DNA of 64,000 bases, taken from positions 1,798,001-1,862,000 of the forward strand of contig JAHLKF010000001.1 of the NCBI GenBank assembly GCA_025558075.1. Reading direction: 5' to 3'. The stretch comes from Gaertneriomyces semiglobifer. Lineage: Eukaryota; Chytridiomycota; Chytridiomycetes; Spizellomycetales; Spizellomycetaceae. This document shows positions 23,016-33,540 of this stretch, piece after piece. The translations under genes and the position numbers were made by a program. Within the stretch, counting starts at the first letter, position 1, and the number at the start of each line of letters is the position of its first letter. The notes under the pieces are model-generated. The model was not told the origin of the DNA and made no database searches. It worked only from the letters and a program-made list of their open reading frames with translations.

Positions 23016-24695
23016 ATGATTCTCTCAAGGAACATCCAGATTGCTGTCCTCGGCGCTGCCTGGTTGGCTGCCAGCGCGCAAGGGCAAGTCGCATGTATGT
23101 GTGAATCTTTGAACTGTGCAATGACTATGCAGCTGAGCGGTTACCTTGCGTAATAGGCGATCCAAACACATGTAAACTCCCAGCTTGCAAGTGTCCGAGC
23201 ACCCAAGCACCTATTGCCAACCCACCTCAGTTTCTTCTGCTTACATTCGACGACTCTATCCAAGCCGGTAAGTACAGCCATTTACTCCGAGCATAGATAC
23301 GACCCTTTCTGAGACGTGCAAACAATAGCAACATGGCAGCAAAGCCAGAGCCTGGTCAACCGCAAGAATCCAAACGGATGTTCTGTGAAAGCAACCTGGT
23401 ACACCCAAGTGTTGTACTCTGACCCTTACCTAGTCACCCAGTGGTATGCCCAAGGTCACGAAGTCGCCGACCATGGCGTTACGCACAAGACCCCGGAAGC
23501 TGGCGAATACGAAGAGCTGGAGGGTATGAGAAAATGGGCCAACGAATATGCCGGCATCCCATTGGGGAAAATCAGCGGAGTTCGCTACCCGTACTTGAAA
23601 TACAGCAAGAACGGCTTGGAACAGCTTGCCAAGATGAAGTTTGAATATGATTCATCCATCGCGGCTGCTGGCGAAATGTGGTGGCCGTACACCCTCGACA
23701 ACGGTGTCGTGCATAACTGCAATGGAGAGATCAACTTGTGTAATGCCGGCGTTAAGGCGCCTGGGTTATGGGAAATTCCTATGGTACTGTTGACTGCGGC
23801 GCCTGTGCTGTCACACCGTTTTAACGTTAACTCACCGTTTGACCTTTCAGTATCCCATCAACCGCCCGGATGGCGCCATTAGTCTCATGGACCCATACAA
23901 TGATCCGGTTGTTACCAACCCCATATCTCCAGCAGACGTGACCGCGTCCTACAGGGCCACGTTTGACAAGCACTACGCAACCCGCACTCCTTTTGGTGTT
24001 TACACTCACCCAGTCTGGCTCGGTAAAGCCCAGCCACCGTCGATTCCTGACGGTGGCGCAAAACTCAAAGCGGTTGAAGACTTTTTGGACTACGCACTGT
24101 CTCGCCCTGATACGTGGATGGTGACTGGTTCTCAACTCATCCAGTGGATGAAGAACCCTGTGCCGGCCGATCAGCTTGCGTCTCAGCCGTACATGAGCTG
24201 CACGCCTACACCTGCGCCTCCAGCGAACATTTGCAACGGGTTGGCTGGTGGCCAACCTGAGTTGTGTAGCCTCCCTGATGGGGCGTTCAGCGTAAGTCAA
24301 CGTTGAGTGAGCAATGTGATGAGTATCTTGAAAGTAACACTCCATACTCTCTACAGTCGTGTTACGGATGTCCTCAGGCGTATCCGACCTTGCAAAACCC
24401 GTCTCCTCCTTCTAGTGCCACAAGCAGATGTAAGGTCCCGACCACATGCGACACTCTGTACTGGGACCCCGTAGGCTGCAAATGCCTTTGCGAAGCAGAC
24501 AGCTGCAAGTATACCGACAGCGCTCGGCCTGTAAACTTGGATCCGAAGAGCCTGGACCAGCCTGCCAAGGGCAACAATACTGATACCGGTGCCCCTGACC
24601 AAAAGGATGATAAGAGCGGTGCGGCCAGGGCCATTGATCAACTTGGAACTGTGCTGCTTGGTCTTGGTGCTGCCGTTGTTGCTGGAGGATGGTAG
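23016..24695 (+). CDS. Secreted, probably GPI-anchored CE4 chitin deacetylase-like protein
   Basis: Five exons (23016-23094, 23157-23267, 23329-23783, 23851-24291, 24357-24695). A signal peptide opens the protein (ILSRNIQIAVLGAAWLAASA). A Cys-rich CDPNTCKLPACKCPS segment precedes the carbohydrate esterase 4 domain: motif 1 LLLTFDDSIQ, motif 2 HEVADHGVTHK with metal-binding histidines, motif 3 RYPYLKY. This layout resembles animal-type chitin deacetylases more than the short fungal ones. A second Cys-rich region and a hydrophilic stalk follow, ending in a hydrophobic tail (LGTVLLGLGAAVVAGGW) that fits a GPI signal. It would deacetylate chitin in the cell wall. All five exons join in frame. Confidence 0.88.
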
Positions 24696-24971
24696 ACGAC
24701 TAAAGTATTAGCTCTATGTATGAGACTTTGCGGGACATCTATCTATTTTTGACATTGTCTTTGAAGTTTTCAATAATATGTATTGTTCTTTGTTTTTGGC
24801 GAATTCATGTGGGTGCCAGCTGTGTTGCTTTTGCTTTTACCAATTCACCGTTCAGAAACACTGGACAAGGTGTGATTGCCTCGTTTTCGAGAGGCATAGC
24901 TTATATGGCCGGCTGCATCAACATTACGTATATATTCTACCGCCAACTGATGCATGGATGATTTTGCGTGA

Positions 24972-26381
24972 TCAAGCGACGATCTTCACCCGACTTCTAA
25001 TTTCCCGAGCGACCTCGTCGCAAGGAACCACAGCCCACATTCCAGTTGATCCCAGTCTGTGCCATCCAATCCCATGCATCCGTACACACTCTTCGGCCTT
25101 CCAGAGCAAATCTTGGGCTCGTATGGCACCACGCTCTTCAACGGCATCGTAAGCGAACCCACGGGTTCCGGCACATAAGGCCCACGGTCCTAATGGGTCA
25201 TTGAAGGTAGCGTCTAATAAGACCAGAAGAACATCGATCGGAGTTCTGCGAGTCGTACGTGAAAATGAAAGCGCTGCAGTATAGCCTTTGTCCAACGCTT
25301 GATAAAAGCAGCCTCCAATGCGCGATGCGTCAAGGCAAGAGACAAGTGCCGACGGTTGACCTCCTCTGACAGCGAGATCCACCGATTCTGCAATCGTCTG
25401 TTGCGGTTCCATGAGGTCTGACAGCGCTGGAAGGTTAAAAGCGTGCCCGTGAAAACTGGCAAGGCGGTACAGCTGGTCATTGAGCCGGAGCCATCCGGGC
25501 TCTTTGCCGGTGTGATGTCGACTACCAGGAATAGGGATCGAATCAACGTTGAGTGTGAGGCTGGGTATACGGAACCTCAAGTTTCTCACACTGCCCGTAT
25601 CGGCCACATCTCTCTCCGAGTCCGCATCATCGGCGACACCACCACCCGCTGAACCCTTTTTGCGCGGGATATCCATATCTTTGTTCACAGCGTGTTCTTC
25701 CGTGTATTGTAATCCATACTTGATGATGAACTCTCTGAGAACGCTGACCGTTGCCCATGTTCCGTCCTCATATCTTTCTAGCGCAGTCTCCAAGCCTTCA
25801 AAGACCATCTCTTGAAAGGCATCGCGGCGGATTGGTCGCGCACCCGTATTGGCGGGCCGCTTCTGTACTCTTTCTTCATCTCCATCTGGATCGTCGACGG
25901 CAAGTTCATCCACTCCAATCTCGCTCACACCAACCTCACTGGTGCCTCCAATAGGGTCACCCGCAGCTGCCAGCCTTCCCGCGTAGCACTTTTCCAAAAC
26001 ACCAGCGACTACAAGCGGGTCTAACCCAACGATATCTGATATGGCCGGTGCACGATGTCCCCAGCATTCTGACTCTTCAATGGAGTCCTGAAACCGCTTA
26101 GTACGCCTCTCAATGTACTTGTCGACAAGATCTCGCCATCCACGCGAGAGTCGGCGAATGGAAGCGAGCTCGGGCGCACATACGCGTAAGACTTTGAACA
26201 GAATCGGATGCGGGAGCACCTCCAACGCCCCAAGAGTCGATCTTGTGTTGTTCGGATGGAGTCCGACGGGAGAATTGGGCGACGGAACGAGCAGTTGGGC
26301 AGTCGACGATTTTTTGCCGAACCTGCTAAAGGGACTGGGCTTGTTTGGAGTCACCGGCGTTTGAGCTTGAACTGGTATCAT
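24972..26381 (-). CDS. F-box-like protein, otherwise unknown
   Basis: A single-exon gene of 469 residues with normal codon use. An F-box-like segment occurs at about residues 52-95 (LEVLPHPILFKVLRV, then RRLSRGWRDLVDKYIE). If so, it would link a substrate to an SCF ubiquitin ligase through Skp1. The rest has no repeat of the LRR, WD or Kelch type that I can see; there is an acidic linker near 165-200 and a conserved-looking C-terminal part rich in Trp and Arg. I do not recognise a family beyond the F-box-like segment. Confidence 0.6.
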   Translation of the reverse strand: MIPVQAQTPVTPNKPSPFSRFGKKSSTAQLLVPSPNSPVGLHPNNTRSTLGALEVLPHPILFKVLRVCAPELASIRRLSRGWRDLVDKYIERRTKRFQDSIEESECWGHRAPAISDIVGLDPLVVAGVLEKCYAGRLAAAGDPIGGTSEVGVSEIGVDELAVDDPDGDEERVQKRPANTGARPIRRDAFQEMVFEGLETALERYEDGTWATVSVLREFIIKYGLQYTEEHAVNKDMDIPRKKGSAGGGVADDADSERDVADTGSVRNLRFRIPSLTLNVDSIPIPGSRHHTGKEPGWLRLNDQLYRLASFHGHAFNLPALSDLMEPQQTIAESVDLAVRGGQPSALVSCLDASRIGGCFYQALDKGYTAALSFSRTTRRTPIDVLLVLLDATFNDPLGPWALCAGTRGFAYDAVEERGAIRAQDLLWKAEECVRMHGIGWHRLGSTGMWAVVPCDEVAREIRSRVKIVA

Positions 26382-27047
26382 TCTTCCTTAAAGATTGGGA
26401 CTTGATGTAAATTGATTCCGCTATCCAGCTAAGGGCCTCGGGCTCAAGGTACGATGAGGGCAAAACCAGTGCGTGGTGTCAGAGAGCTCACTGGTAAGAT
26501 CTATGAATAGATCCTTCGGATACCTCGCCTTGCTGTTTGTCCATGACTGGGAAGATGAACTGATACACTGCCAGTGAAATGAATCACTTCTCGTTAGTCG
26601 CATCTAGCTCCTGAGGAAACAATTGAAATGAACTCTTGTGTTCGCTGGTATGGTGCAAAACAGCTTCTGTAAGATAGCGCTATTGTAGATTGTGGAAGAG
26701 TGGATCATGCATGTTATGGCTCTGAGCAATAGAGTCGTGCTGCTTCAGGATACAGTACTGCTGCGGGAAAGAAACGACGCCATTTATTGTAGACGCTGCC
26801 CAAGGTCTTTCCGGCATGTAACCGTGAGAAACTAAGTAATCTTCTTCCGCAAAACTTCTTTAACATAATGGCTATCTGCCGTCGGCGGCTATCAGTAACA
26901 CCTTGAGGTTAACCTCGATTGCTAAGAGTGTCAATGATCCACTCCGCGGGAATATCGAAAGCAGATACGCCGATCTGCAACAAGTGGTAACTACGATACC
27001 TTTTTATCCTCCAAAAACACCGATGCCCAATAGAGAAAAAACCCCTT
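26382..27047. other. Intergenic, nothing recognised
   Basis: 666 bases between the F-box-like start and the ATG18 stop. Frames are short on both strands. No repeat or RNA gene was seen. Confidence 0.45.
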
Positions 27048-28503
27048 CTAATCAAGCAAACTCGCTTCCCCACTCAATACTGCCTCGCCACCAACCTCTA
27101 AGTCCACCGAATAATTCAGAATCCTTCCTTCACTAGTAACGATCATCAAATGCGCCATTCTACTCTCTGTTTTCTCGCCACGTTCATTCGGTACAGTGAT
27201 CGCGCAGATAGTTTGCGATGGCGAACTTTTATCGTTGCTACCACTCCCCGTCGGTGACGCGGCAGCAGCTGGAATTTTCGCAAACGCCCAATCCCGTTCA
27301 GGCTCAAACATATTAGTCAGTGTTGTCGGCAAAAGGCTTTTGGTGAGTACACCAGATAAGGTATGTGACTTTTCCTTCTCCTTTTCCTTATCATATGGGT
27401 TTTGTTGAGGGGAGAGCTTGAAAATGTGAACTGTGGACGTTGCAGAGGACACGCAAAGGAGAGAAGAGTCGAGGGAAAATGAGAGGGAGAAGATGCGGGA
27501 CGGGTAACTTCCACGACGGAACTGGTATAGGGTTTGCGGGGAATTGGGCGTATGTAGCGGCGAATGCACTCGGATGACGGTGCCCTGAGAGCAGAGAGGT
27601 AAGGTTAGTGTCATGACCTTGCAATGCAGAGCTCCAACGTTTGCGTGTATCGCAATTAATTCGTACCTTGTCACTAGCGGTTGCAAGCAGATCTCCGGCG
27701 TAGTTAAACGCGACACATGAAATTCCACTCTTGTGAGCTTGCAAGATGCTCACAGCCTGCAATCCAATTGCATCAAAGATGATAAGCTCTCCACCGCGCT
27801 GCGACGAGGATGATGGGTATGCGAGATAGCAGTTGTCACTTGACGGCGACAAGGCACATAACGCGTTGGGATTAGGGGCGGTGTCGATGGTATGAAGGAG
27901 GGTCATGTTGGAGATATCGTAAATATAGATATGTTCCTCAAGGACGACAATGAGGCGCTTGCGGTTCAGTTTAACGGCGAGGATAGCAGTGATGAATGTG
28001 AGCTCACAGATTGTGGACTGCCTCTATTCAGATAGCGATATGACACTTTGATTAAAAAAGCCAATTGACTGATTAACGGCCTCAGATTGAGCGTGTTCTC
28101 ACCTTGGTATTGGTGATCTGCAGCCGTCTTGGTGAAAATGCAGGTTGTTCACCAGCCCCGACCAATGCCACCAGACTGGTGCAGAAAAGCATCTCAACGA
28201 TTCCAATGCCACCCTCAGCTACACATGCAAACCGATCAACATCGCGTCAATTGCCGCAATACGCATAGGCATCATGATGTACTTTTAGAATAGCACTTTC
28301 CAAACGGATCGACATTGTAGATATGATAGCCATATCGAGTCCCTGCCGAGATGCAGCTGTTGTTGTAAAATGTTTTGAGTTAGTTGTTCCGTGATCGCAA
28401 CGCTAAACAAGACGACGGTGTGGAGAGGAAGTTACCTGTGATCCTGATTGAAATTGACGAACAGCAGGTCGTTTGAGGACTTGCGACCGATATTCATTGT
28501 CAT
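27048..28503 (-). CDS. ATG18: PROPPIN WD-repeat protein Atg18/WIPI type
   Basis: Five exons (28503-28436, 28356-28283, 28218-28103, 28023-27667, 27584-27048) encode 383 residues. Family marks are FVNFNQD at the start, the [17 protein letters not shown] blade, [24 protein letters not shown], and the phosphoinositide-binding FRRG in [15 protein letters not shown]. The protein binds PtdIns3P and PtdIns(3,5)P2 on autophagosomal, endosomal and vacuolar membranes. A Ser/Lys-rich loop occurs near blade 6, as in Atg18. The first of two near-adjacent ATGs (28503 and 28497) was chosen. Confidence 0.93.
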
Positions 28504-28656
28504 TAATTAATCGCAAGTAATTTATTTATTGTGTTCTAACAGCGGTTTCCGGAAAAGTGTATTAATGAAAGGTGCGATCAAGTGCGAACTCACGTCCCCA
28601 ATTTTAGACCGCGAGGACATGCGGTCCGGCTTACTGAAGTGGGAGGCGTCAAAAGG

Positions 28657-28663
28657 TATAAAA
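28657..28663 (+). promoter_or_regulatory. TATA box of the desaturase gene
   Basis: TATAAAA in the context AGGTATAAAAGAAC, 121 bases before the desaturase ATG, inside the 280-base divergent gap with ATG18. Confidence 0.6.
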
Positions 28664-28783
28664 GAACAGCGGACGGCTCTGTAGAAGCGTAGAGCAGAGT
28701 AAGGGGTAGAGCAGAGAACTAGAAACGGAGTGCATATTAGAGCATTGAAACCTTCTTACACCCACTAAGTGCAACACAACAAC

Positions 28784-30124
28784 ATGGGTGCCCCCCGCCA
28801 GTTTACTAGAGACGAGGTCAAGAAGAGTGCGACAGAGAACATTGATGACGCCTCCCTGCCTCGATACACCGTTATCCATGGCAAAGTCTATGATCTTTCC
28901 GACCCTTCCTTCCTTTCCTGGCACCCAGGGGGTGTCGTTGCTCTCTCCCAGGTAGGCAACGATGCGTCGGGTGCATTCGATGTCTTCCATCCTGCTTCGT
29001 CCGACGCCCATCAAGTCCTTGCAAACTTTTACGCCGGAGACTTGCATGAGAACGAAGCTGTTGAGCAAAGCACCTTTGCTAAAGACATTCAAAAACTGCG
29101 GGACATGATCGAACAGAAGGGATGGTACAAGTCCGACAAACTTTGGTACACCCAGGCCTTCTTCTCCAACCTGGCCATACTTGTGGCCGCGATCGCTCTT
29201 GTCGCGTATGCTCCGTCCAATATCTTGGCCGTTCTTCTCTCTGCTGCCTGTGTCGCTGTCTTTTGGCAGCAATCCGGGTGGCTCTCGCACGACTTGGCAC
29301 ACAATCAAGTGTTCTCGAACCGCATGCACAACGACATCGGCGCCTACCTCGTCGGTAACGTCTTCCAGGGCTTTTCTGTGAGTTGGTGGAAGCACAAGCA
29401 CTGCACCCACCACTCCGTTCCAAATGTTCACATGGGTGACCCGGACATCAACACCATGCCTCTTCTTGCTTGGTCCGAGCATGCCCTCGAAGGCTTTGCC
29501 GATTTCAACGACGAAACACTTGCCAAGTTCATGGTTACCTACCAACCCTTGATATACTTTCCCTTGCTTTCTCTCGCCAGGCTCAATTGGTGCCTCTCTT
29601 CTATTCTCTTCAACACCGAAAAGATCGCTGCGCATGGCCACAACTTTCCTTCCCGTACGGGTATCGAGCTCGCCAGTCTAGCCCTCCACTGGGTGTGGTA
29701 CATCGGCAGCGCCTTCTACTTTATGACCCCTGGATACGCTTTCCTCTGGATCTCTGTTTCCAATATGATTGCTGGCGTCCTCCTCGCCGCTGTCTTCTCC
29801 GTGAACCACAACGGCATGCCCGTGTACACCAAGGACGAAGCTGCTGCCATCAACTTCTATCAGCTTGCTATTCTCACCGGCCGTGATGTTACCCCTAATG
29901 CCTTCAATAACTGGTTTACTGGTGGTCTCAACATGCAAATTGAACACCACATGTTCCCGTCCGTTCCTCGCCACAACCTTGTCAAACTGCGACCAATGGT
30001 GATGGAAATTTGCGAAAAGAACAATGTCCCATATCACACCACAAGCCTAGCTACAGGCCTGTGGGAGGTTGTGGAACGTTTAGCGGTTGTGAGCAAGCTT
30101 GCCAATAAGCCACACCGCAAGTAG
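28784..30124 (+). CDS. Front-end fatty acid desaturase with N-terminal cytochrome b5 domain
   Basis: A single-exon gene of 446 residues. The cytochrome b5 domain lies at about residues 8-90 with the haem motif HPGG. The membrane domain has the three histidine boxes: HDLAH at about 169, HCTHH at about 206, and QIEHH at about 385, where Gln replaces the first His. That replacement marks front-end (delta-5/delta-6/delta-8) desaturases, so the enzyme should add a double bond between an existing one and the carboxyl end in the ER during polyunsaturated fatty acid synthesis. Which carbon it attacks cannot be read from the sequence. C-ending codons dominate, suggesting high expression. Confidence 0.93.
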   Translation: MGAPRQFTRDEVKKSATENIDDASLPRYTVIHGKVYDLSDPSFLSWHPGGVVALSQVGNDASGAFDVFHPASSDAHQVLANFYAGDLHENEAVEQSTFAKDIQKLRDMIEQKGWYKSDKLWYTQAFFSNLAILVAAIALVAYAPSNILAVLLSAACVAVFWQQSGWLSHDLAHNQVFSNRMHNDIGAYLVGNVFQGFSVSWWKHKHCTHHSVPNVHMGDPDINTMPLLAWSEHALEGFADFNDETLAKFMVTYQPLIYFPLLSLARLNWCLSSILFNTEKIAAHGHNFPSRTGIELASLALHWVWYIGSAFYFMTPGYAFLWISVSNMIAGVLLAAVFSVNHNGMPVYTKDEAAAINFYQLAILTGRDVTPNAFNNWFTGGLNMQIEHHMFPSVPRHNLVKLRPMVMEICEKNNVPYHTTSLATGLWEVVERLAVVSKLANKPHRK

Positions 30125-30272
30125 TGTGATAGAGCCTGGCTCGAACGACTATCATACCCTATGGATGTAGAGATAGAACTGTTCTTATTTATTCTGAGCG
30201 AGATAAAATGCATGAAGCGATTGACATATATGAATGGTTTAGTGCTTCAGTAATTATATACACCTGTGTTAC

Positions 30273-31037
30273 CTATTGGGTTTTGGTTGGTACAAAGGTA
30301 GCTTGCAGCTTACGCCCAGATACATTGGGATGGCCCGCTATTCTGCTTATCGGCTTTAAGTGATCCTCAATATACGCTAAAAGCCCTTGAGACTTCCCGT
30401 CCTTTTTGTCAATGATGCTGAACTGTACCCGGCATGTCTTCTCCAACATGTCCCGCGCCTTTCTCAACTTGATCTCCAAATCATGATTCGATATGTTGGA
30501 ATTCACTTCAACCTCTTTCAATACGTTGGCATGACTTTTTCGTTGCTGCTGCAATGCCTCAATACCATGGGTTTCCGCTAACGACTTTCGTGCTTTCTTG
30601 CCTCCTTTCAAGATCAGCTTTTTCACCTCCAAATCCAGCTCTTCAGGTCTCTTCTTGGCTCGTGCCTTATCAAATGCATCCTTGCGACTAACGATCCGGC
30701 ATACCGGCGGGTTTTGATTGGCATTCACTAAATGCAAGTCGTGGGTAGTGCTATCGAAGGACGCCAGGGCGTCGTTAAGGCGCATCGCACCCATATTCTG
30801 CCCAGTCACGGAGATGACCATGACCATTTCATGTGGGATCTTCTCATTCTTCAATATCGGAGCGGTTTTGGAGGACCCTACACCATTAACGTGGGTTGTG
30901 GAGGAAAATGAAGAACAAAGTGTCGGTGTGGGGATCCTTAAGCCAACGCGCCCCGTAGTCCGTACACACATTCGGTCAATGAAATCCGTCCTCCATAGCT
31001 GCCTCGTTCTTCGGCAGAATGATAGTGCTGTTGTCAT
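30273..31037 (-). CDS. Mitochondrial translation initiation factor IF-3
   Basis: A single-exon gene of 254 residues. After an Arg-rich presequence (first about 60 residues), the IF-3 N-domain shows GAMRLNDALASFD and LHLVNANQNPPVCRIV, matching the bacterial pattern of Gly-x-Met, Ala-Leu and PVCKI. A helix-rich linker and a C-domain with EIKLRKARDMLEK and VQFSIIDKK follow. IF-3 keeps the small mitochondrial ribosomal subunit free and checks start-codon pairing. It converges on the desaturase gene with 148 bases between. Confidence 0.85.
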   Translation of the reverse strand: MTTALSFCRRTRQLWRTDFIDRMCVRTTGRVGLRIPTPTLCSSFSSTTHVNGVGSSKTAPILKNEKIPHEMVMVISVTGQNMGAMRLNDALASFDSTTHDLHLVNANQNPPVCRIVSRKDAFDKARAKKRPEELDLEVKKLILKGGKKARKSLAETHGIEALQQQRKSHANVLKEVEVNSNISNHDLEIKLRKARDMLEKTCRVQFSIIDKKDGKSQGLLAYIEDHLKPISRIAGHPNVSGRKLQATFVPTKTQ

Positions 31038-31802
31038 TTGCTCAGAATGATAGATCGTCCAGGTTGGTTTTCCGGAGGATTTCCGGCCGTTCGCTTGGCA
31101 CGAGCGAGAAAGTATCGCTGGAGATGCTATGATACTTTGTATATTTTATGAGGAGGGCAAATGCACACACGGTTGCTCTATATAGCTATCGATAACCTGC
31201 TTCTCACAGTTCACCACGACGCATTCCCACATCGTCTAAACATTCAACTACACCGTGGGAACAATTGTACAAGCCAAGAGAACAGGCAAAGGCACTTGAC
31301 ATGGCCACTTTAAGTGTGTTAACCGTGAATGGAGGCTCCCAGATCTTTGGTTTCTCAAAGATAACGCATCTTTGACTCGAGGTGCTGACTTCAGTCATCT
31401 GCAGCCTATGCATGCGAAGGAGTTGCTCCCCTTGATTCGCAACTGGGCTATTATGTGATCTTGTAGTACCCATGGTGAGTGCCCTTGTCGGTCGTGTTTG
31501 GATAGTCATCCTTCCTTCTGACTTACGTGTCACCTTCATTCGATAACTTTCTCCGTTGCTTTAACTCAGCATACACCGCTCAAAGTCACCTGGAAAGCTA
31601 GAAAAGCCATGGTTCTTTCAGTAATTGCACGGGCGGTACACACCGCCGACTACTCGGCTCGGACGGCCGACTAGGCAGAGTCCAAAATTTTCCGCGCAAT
31701 CCATGGTCGCAGAGAGGCCAGGTATGCAACAGACATGGGACGGAATACCCTGATCTTGTCCCGGCATGTTGTCGCACTTCGGCTGGAGCGACGACAAATG
31801 CA
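31038..31802. other. Intergenic, nothing recognised
   Basis: 765 bases upstream of the IF-3 start and before the orphan ORF pair. A short direct repeat (GCCGACTA, twice near 31647-31672) is the only structure seen. Confidence 0.4.
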
Positions 31803-31976
31803 ATGTCTGAAAGAACCATGCCTTTTTGGCGTTTCGCATCCATTAAATGGATTGAGCGACAGAGCGAGACCGCTCAAGAGGCTACATATGTGGCGAGCTC
31901 CCGAGAGTCCACCGTTGGGGCATCGTCCTACGCGGCCACGGAGTCGTTGGTGGCAGGAGATATGCGGAAGAGCTAA
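31803..31976 (+). CDS. Orphan ORF B with IKWIER...EATxVASxR motif
   Basis: A 57-codon frame from ATG 31803. Its middle (IKWIER, six variable residues, then EATYVASSR) matches a second ORF at 39954-40346. The two DNA stretches (31841-31905 and 40088-40152) agree at 47 of 65 bases without gaps. Outside the variable hexamer, five of seven differences are silent third-position changes in this frame, which argues that the frame is or was translated. I do not recognise the family. It may be a fragment of a larger, decayed gene. Confidence 0.4.
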   Translation: MSERTMPFWRFASIKWIERQSETAQEATYVASSRESTVGASSYAATESLVAGDMRKS

Positions 31977-32430
31977 AAGCGGGCAGAGTACTCGCTTTGT
32001 TGCATAACTTCCCGGCTAGCCTGAGGGCGATACGCATCATGTTAAATGATGCGAAGTGGGAAAAGTGGGACAACGGCCTGTGTGCAATCGACATACCTTC
32101 CGATGCCACGGAAGACGATCAACCATTTGGGCAAAATCGCCAGAATGGGGTTGTTATGGTGTTTCCAGGTTCTACATCCTGGATATTAAAAAAGTAAAAA
32201 GGAACGTACCGCATTTGTCGACAAGGTGGTTCCCTGGCTTGTGCCTCTCCGGATTGCCGGGATTGTCGACTGGGACTGGTGCGAGCAATAATATACTGGG
32301 CGCGCCGATAGCGTATCTGGTGCCAACCATTACCAGCAGCTCTCGTCAAAGTTCGCTGATGCTCGCGGGACCAATCCGCAAGAGAGCCGAGAAGAAGCCG
32401 TGTTAATAGAGTCTAACGGCGGTAGCACCA
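31977..32430 (+). pseudogene. Coding-like but broken stretch
   Basis: Three + strand frames each contain protein-like runs that do not join cleanly: HNFPASLRAIRIMLNDAKW with more to about 32197, then VDKVVPWLVPLRIAGIVDWDW in another frame to about 32300, then a QLSSKFADARGTNPQESREE run to about 32445. Two stops and frame changes separate them. Introns could explain part of this (GTAAAA donors are present). It may be an unspliced orphan gene or a decaying one. No family recognised. Confidence 0.3.
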
Positions 32431-33096
32431 ATGAAAATGATTCATACCGTTGAAGATTCATTGAAGTTGGTCGAGAATTCCATCTTGGCGCTCAGACAGA
32501 TCCTTGCAACTCGCAAAGAAGCTGCATTCAATACGATGGTGAAAGTAAAAGTGCTCTCACTGTACGTTATCAAAGACCACATCACGTTGATGGAAACCGG
32601 CTTGACCAATAGGCGAACATGGAACGTAGTGGAACTGAAGTCGTTCGGCAGCGTTGCCAAGGAATTGAAGCGAGATGGAATTTTGCATCAAAGACGTCTG
32701 CGAGGGGGAAGCATCTATTCGGCATTGGTTGCCGCTGCCGTAAGCGTCCATAAGTAAAAGGTGTCCGAACCAACAAAGCGAACTTGTATACGGAAGGCAC
32801 CCGATGAGTCCGAACCGACAAAGCGAACTTGTATACGGTGGGCACAAGATTGTCAGGAGAATAGTGAAGGTCACCAAGAAAATCCCACATCCCCCGCGAA
32901 TGGCTCTACCATGCCGCCCGGTTTTCATGAACACTACATGGAACGGTGCATGCTACAGTCTCAAGCAGAAAAACTCATCATCGCACAAACTGCCCGCCAC
33001 AATCTCACAAAGCTGGAATGGCACGTTTATGAGGAGAAGATGCTTTTTGAAATGGGCTTGATCGATTCGGTCTCAAGGACGCTTGGTTTCTACTAG
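32431..33096 (+). CDS. Orphan gene, probably two exons with a 45-base in-frame tandem repeat
   Basis: A first open block runs from ATG 32431 to 32757 (108 codons). The same frame continues after the TAA to 33096. A GTAAGC donor at about 32740 and several AG acceptors soon after would bypass the stop. The second block starts with two 15-residue repeats (SEPTKRTCIRKAPDE and a close copy) encoded by the tandem repeat at 32764-32853. It ends in a charged, probably helical segment (ARHNLTKLEWHVYEEKM). No family recognised. Confidence 0.4.
32764..32853 (+). repeat. Tandem duplication, 45-base period, two copies
   Basis: Copy 1 starts at 32764 and copy 2 at 32809. Over the first 37 bases the copies differ at three positions. 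The period is a multiple of three and the repeat lies in frame with the surrounding orphan ORF. Confidence 0.85.
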
Positions 33097-33540
33097 CGAA
33101 CGTTGATACTTGTAAATGATGTAAATGCATATGTACTTCACACACAACTTGCCAGCTCAGTTTGCCACGGCCTGATAATCTCGGTATCCGTAAAGCTTGT
33201 GGCTATACATATGCACCTAGAGGTTATGTTTTCGTTGATGCGGAATGAGAAGATCCAGTGAGAAAATTGAGTGAGGATCAACAACTGTGGACTTTCCGTG
33301 AGCTTATCGATACGTAAATTACACTGTGGACTCTTTCACGCGTGCCAGCGAAGTTCACGATGGTGTTCACTTTCGGAACAGCGGTCCGTTCACCGCTACT
33401 TCCCCCAGACCTTCCGTAAACGTTGAAGGTGGTAGGTAGGTGCCCTTGGATAGAGTTTGGCAACTTTGTAGTAGTATCTGACGTGGTGTTGTGATTTCCT
33501 TTGCCCACAGGAACCAAACTCGCAGACAGCTACCAGCAAT
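33097..33540. other. Intergenic, upstream of SDR gene
   Basis: 444 bases. Only short frames. Nothing recognised beyond the presumed promoter. Confidence 0.45.

Noticed and set aside
28649..29641. A 330-codon minus-strand open frame
   Set aside because: It lies antisense to the intact desaturase gene and arises from its C-ending codon bias.
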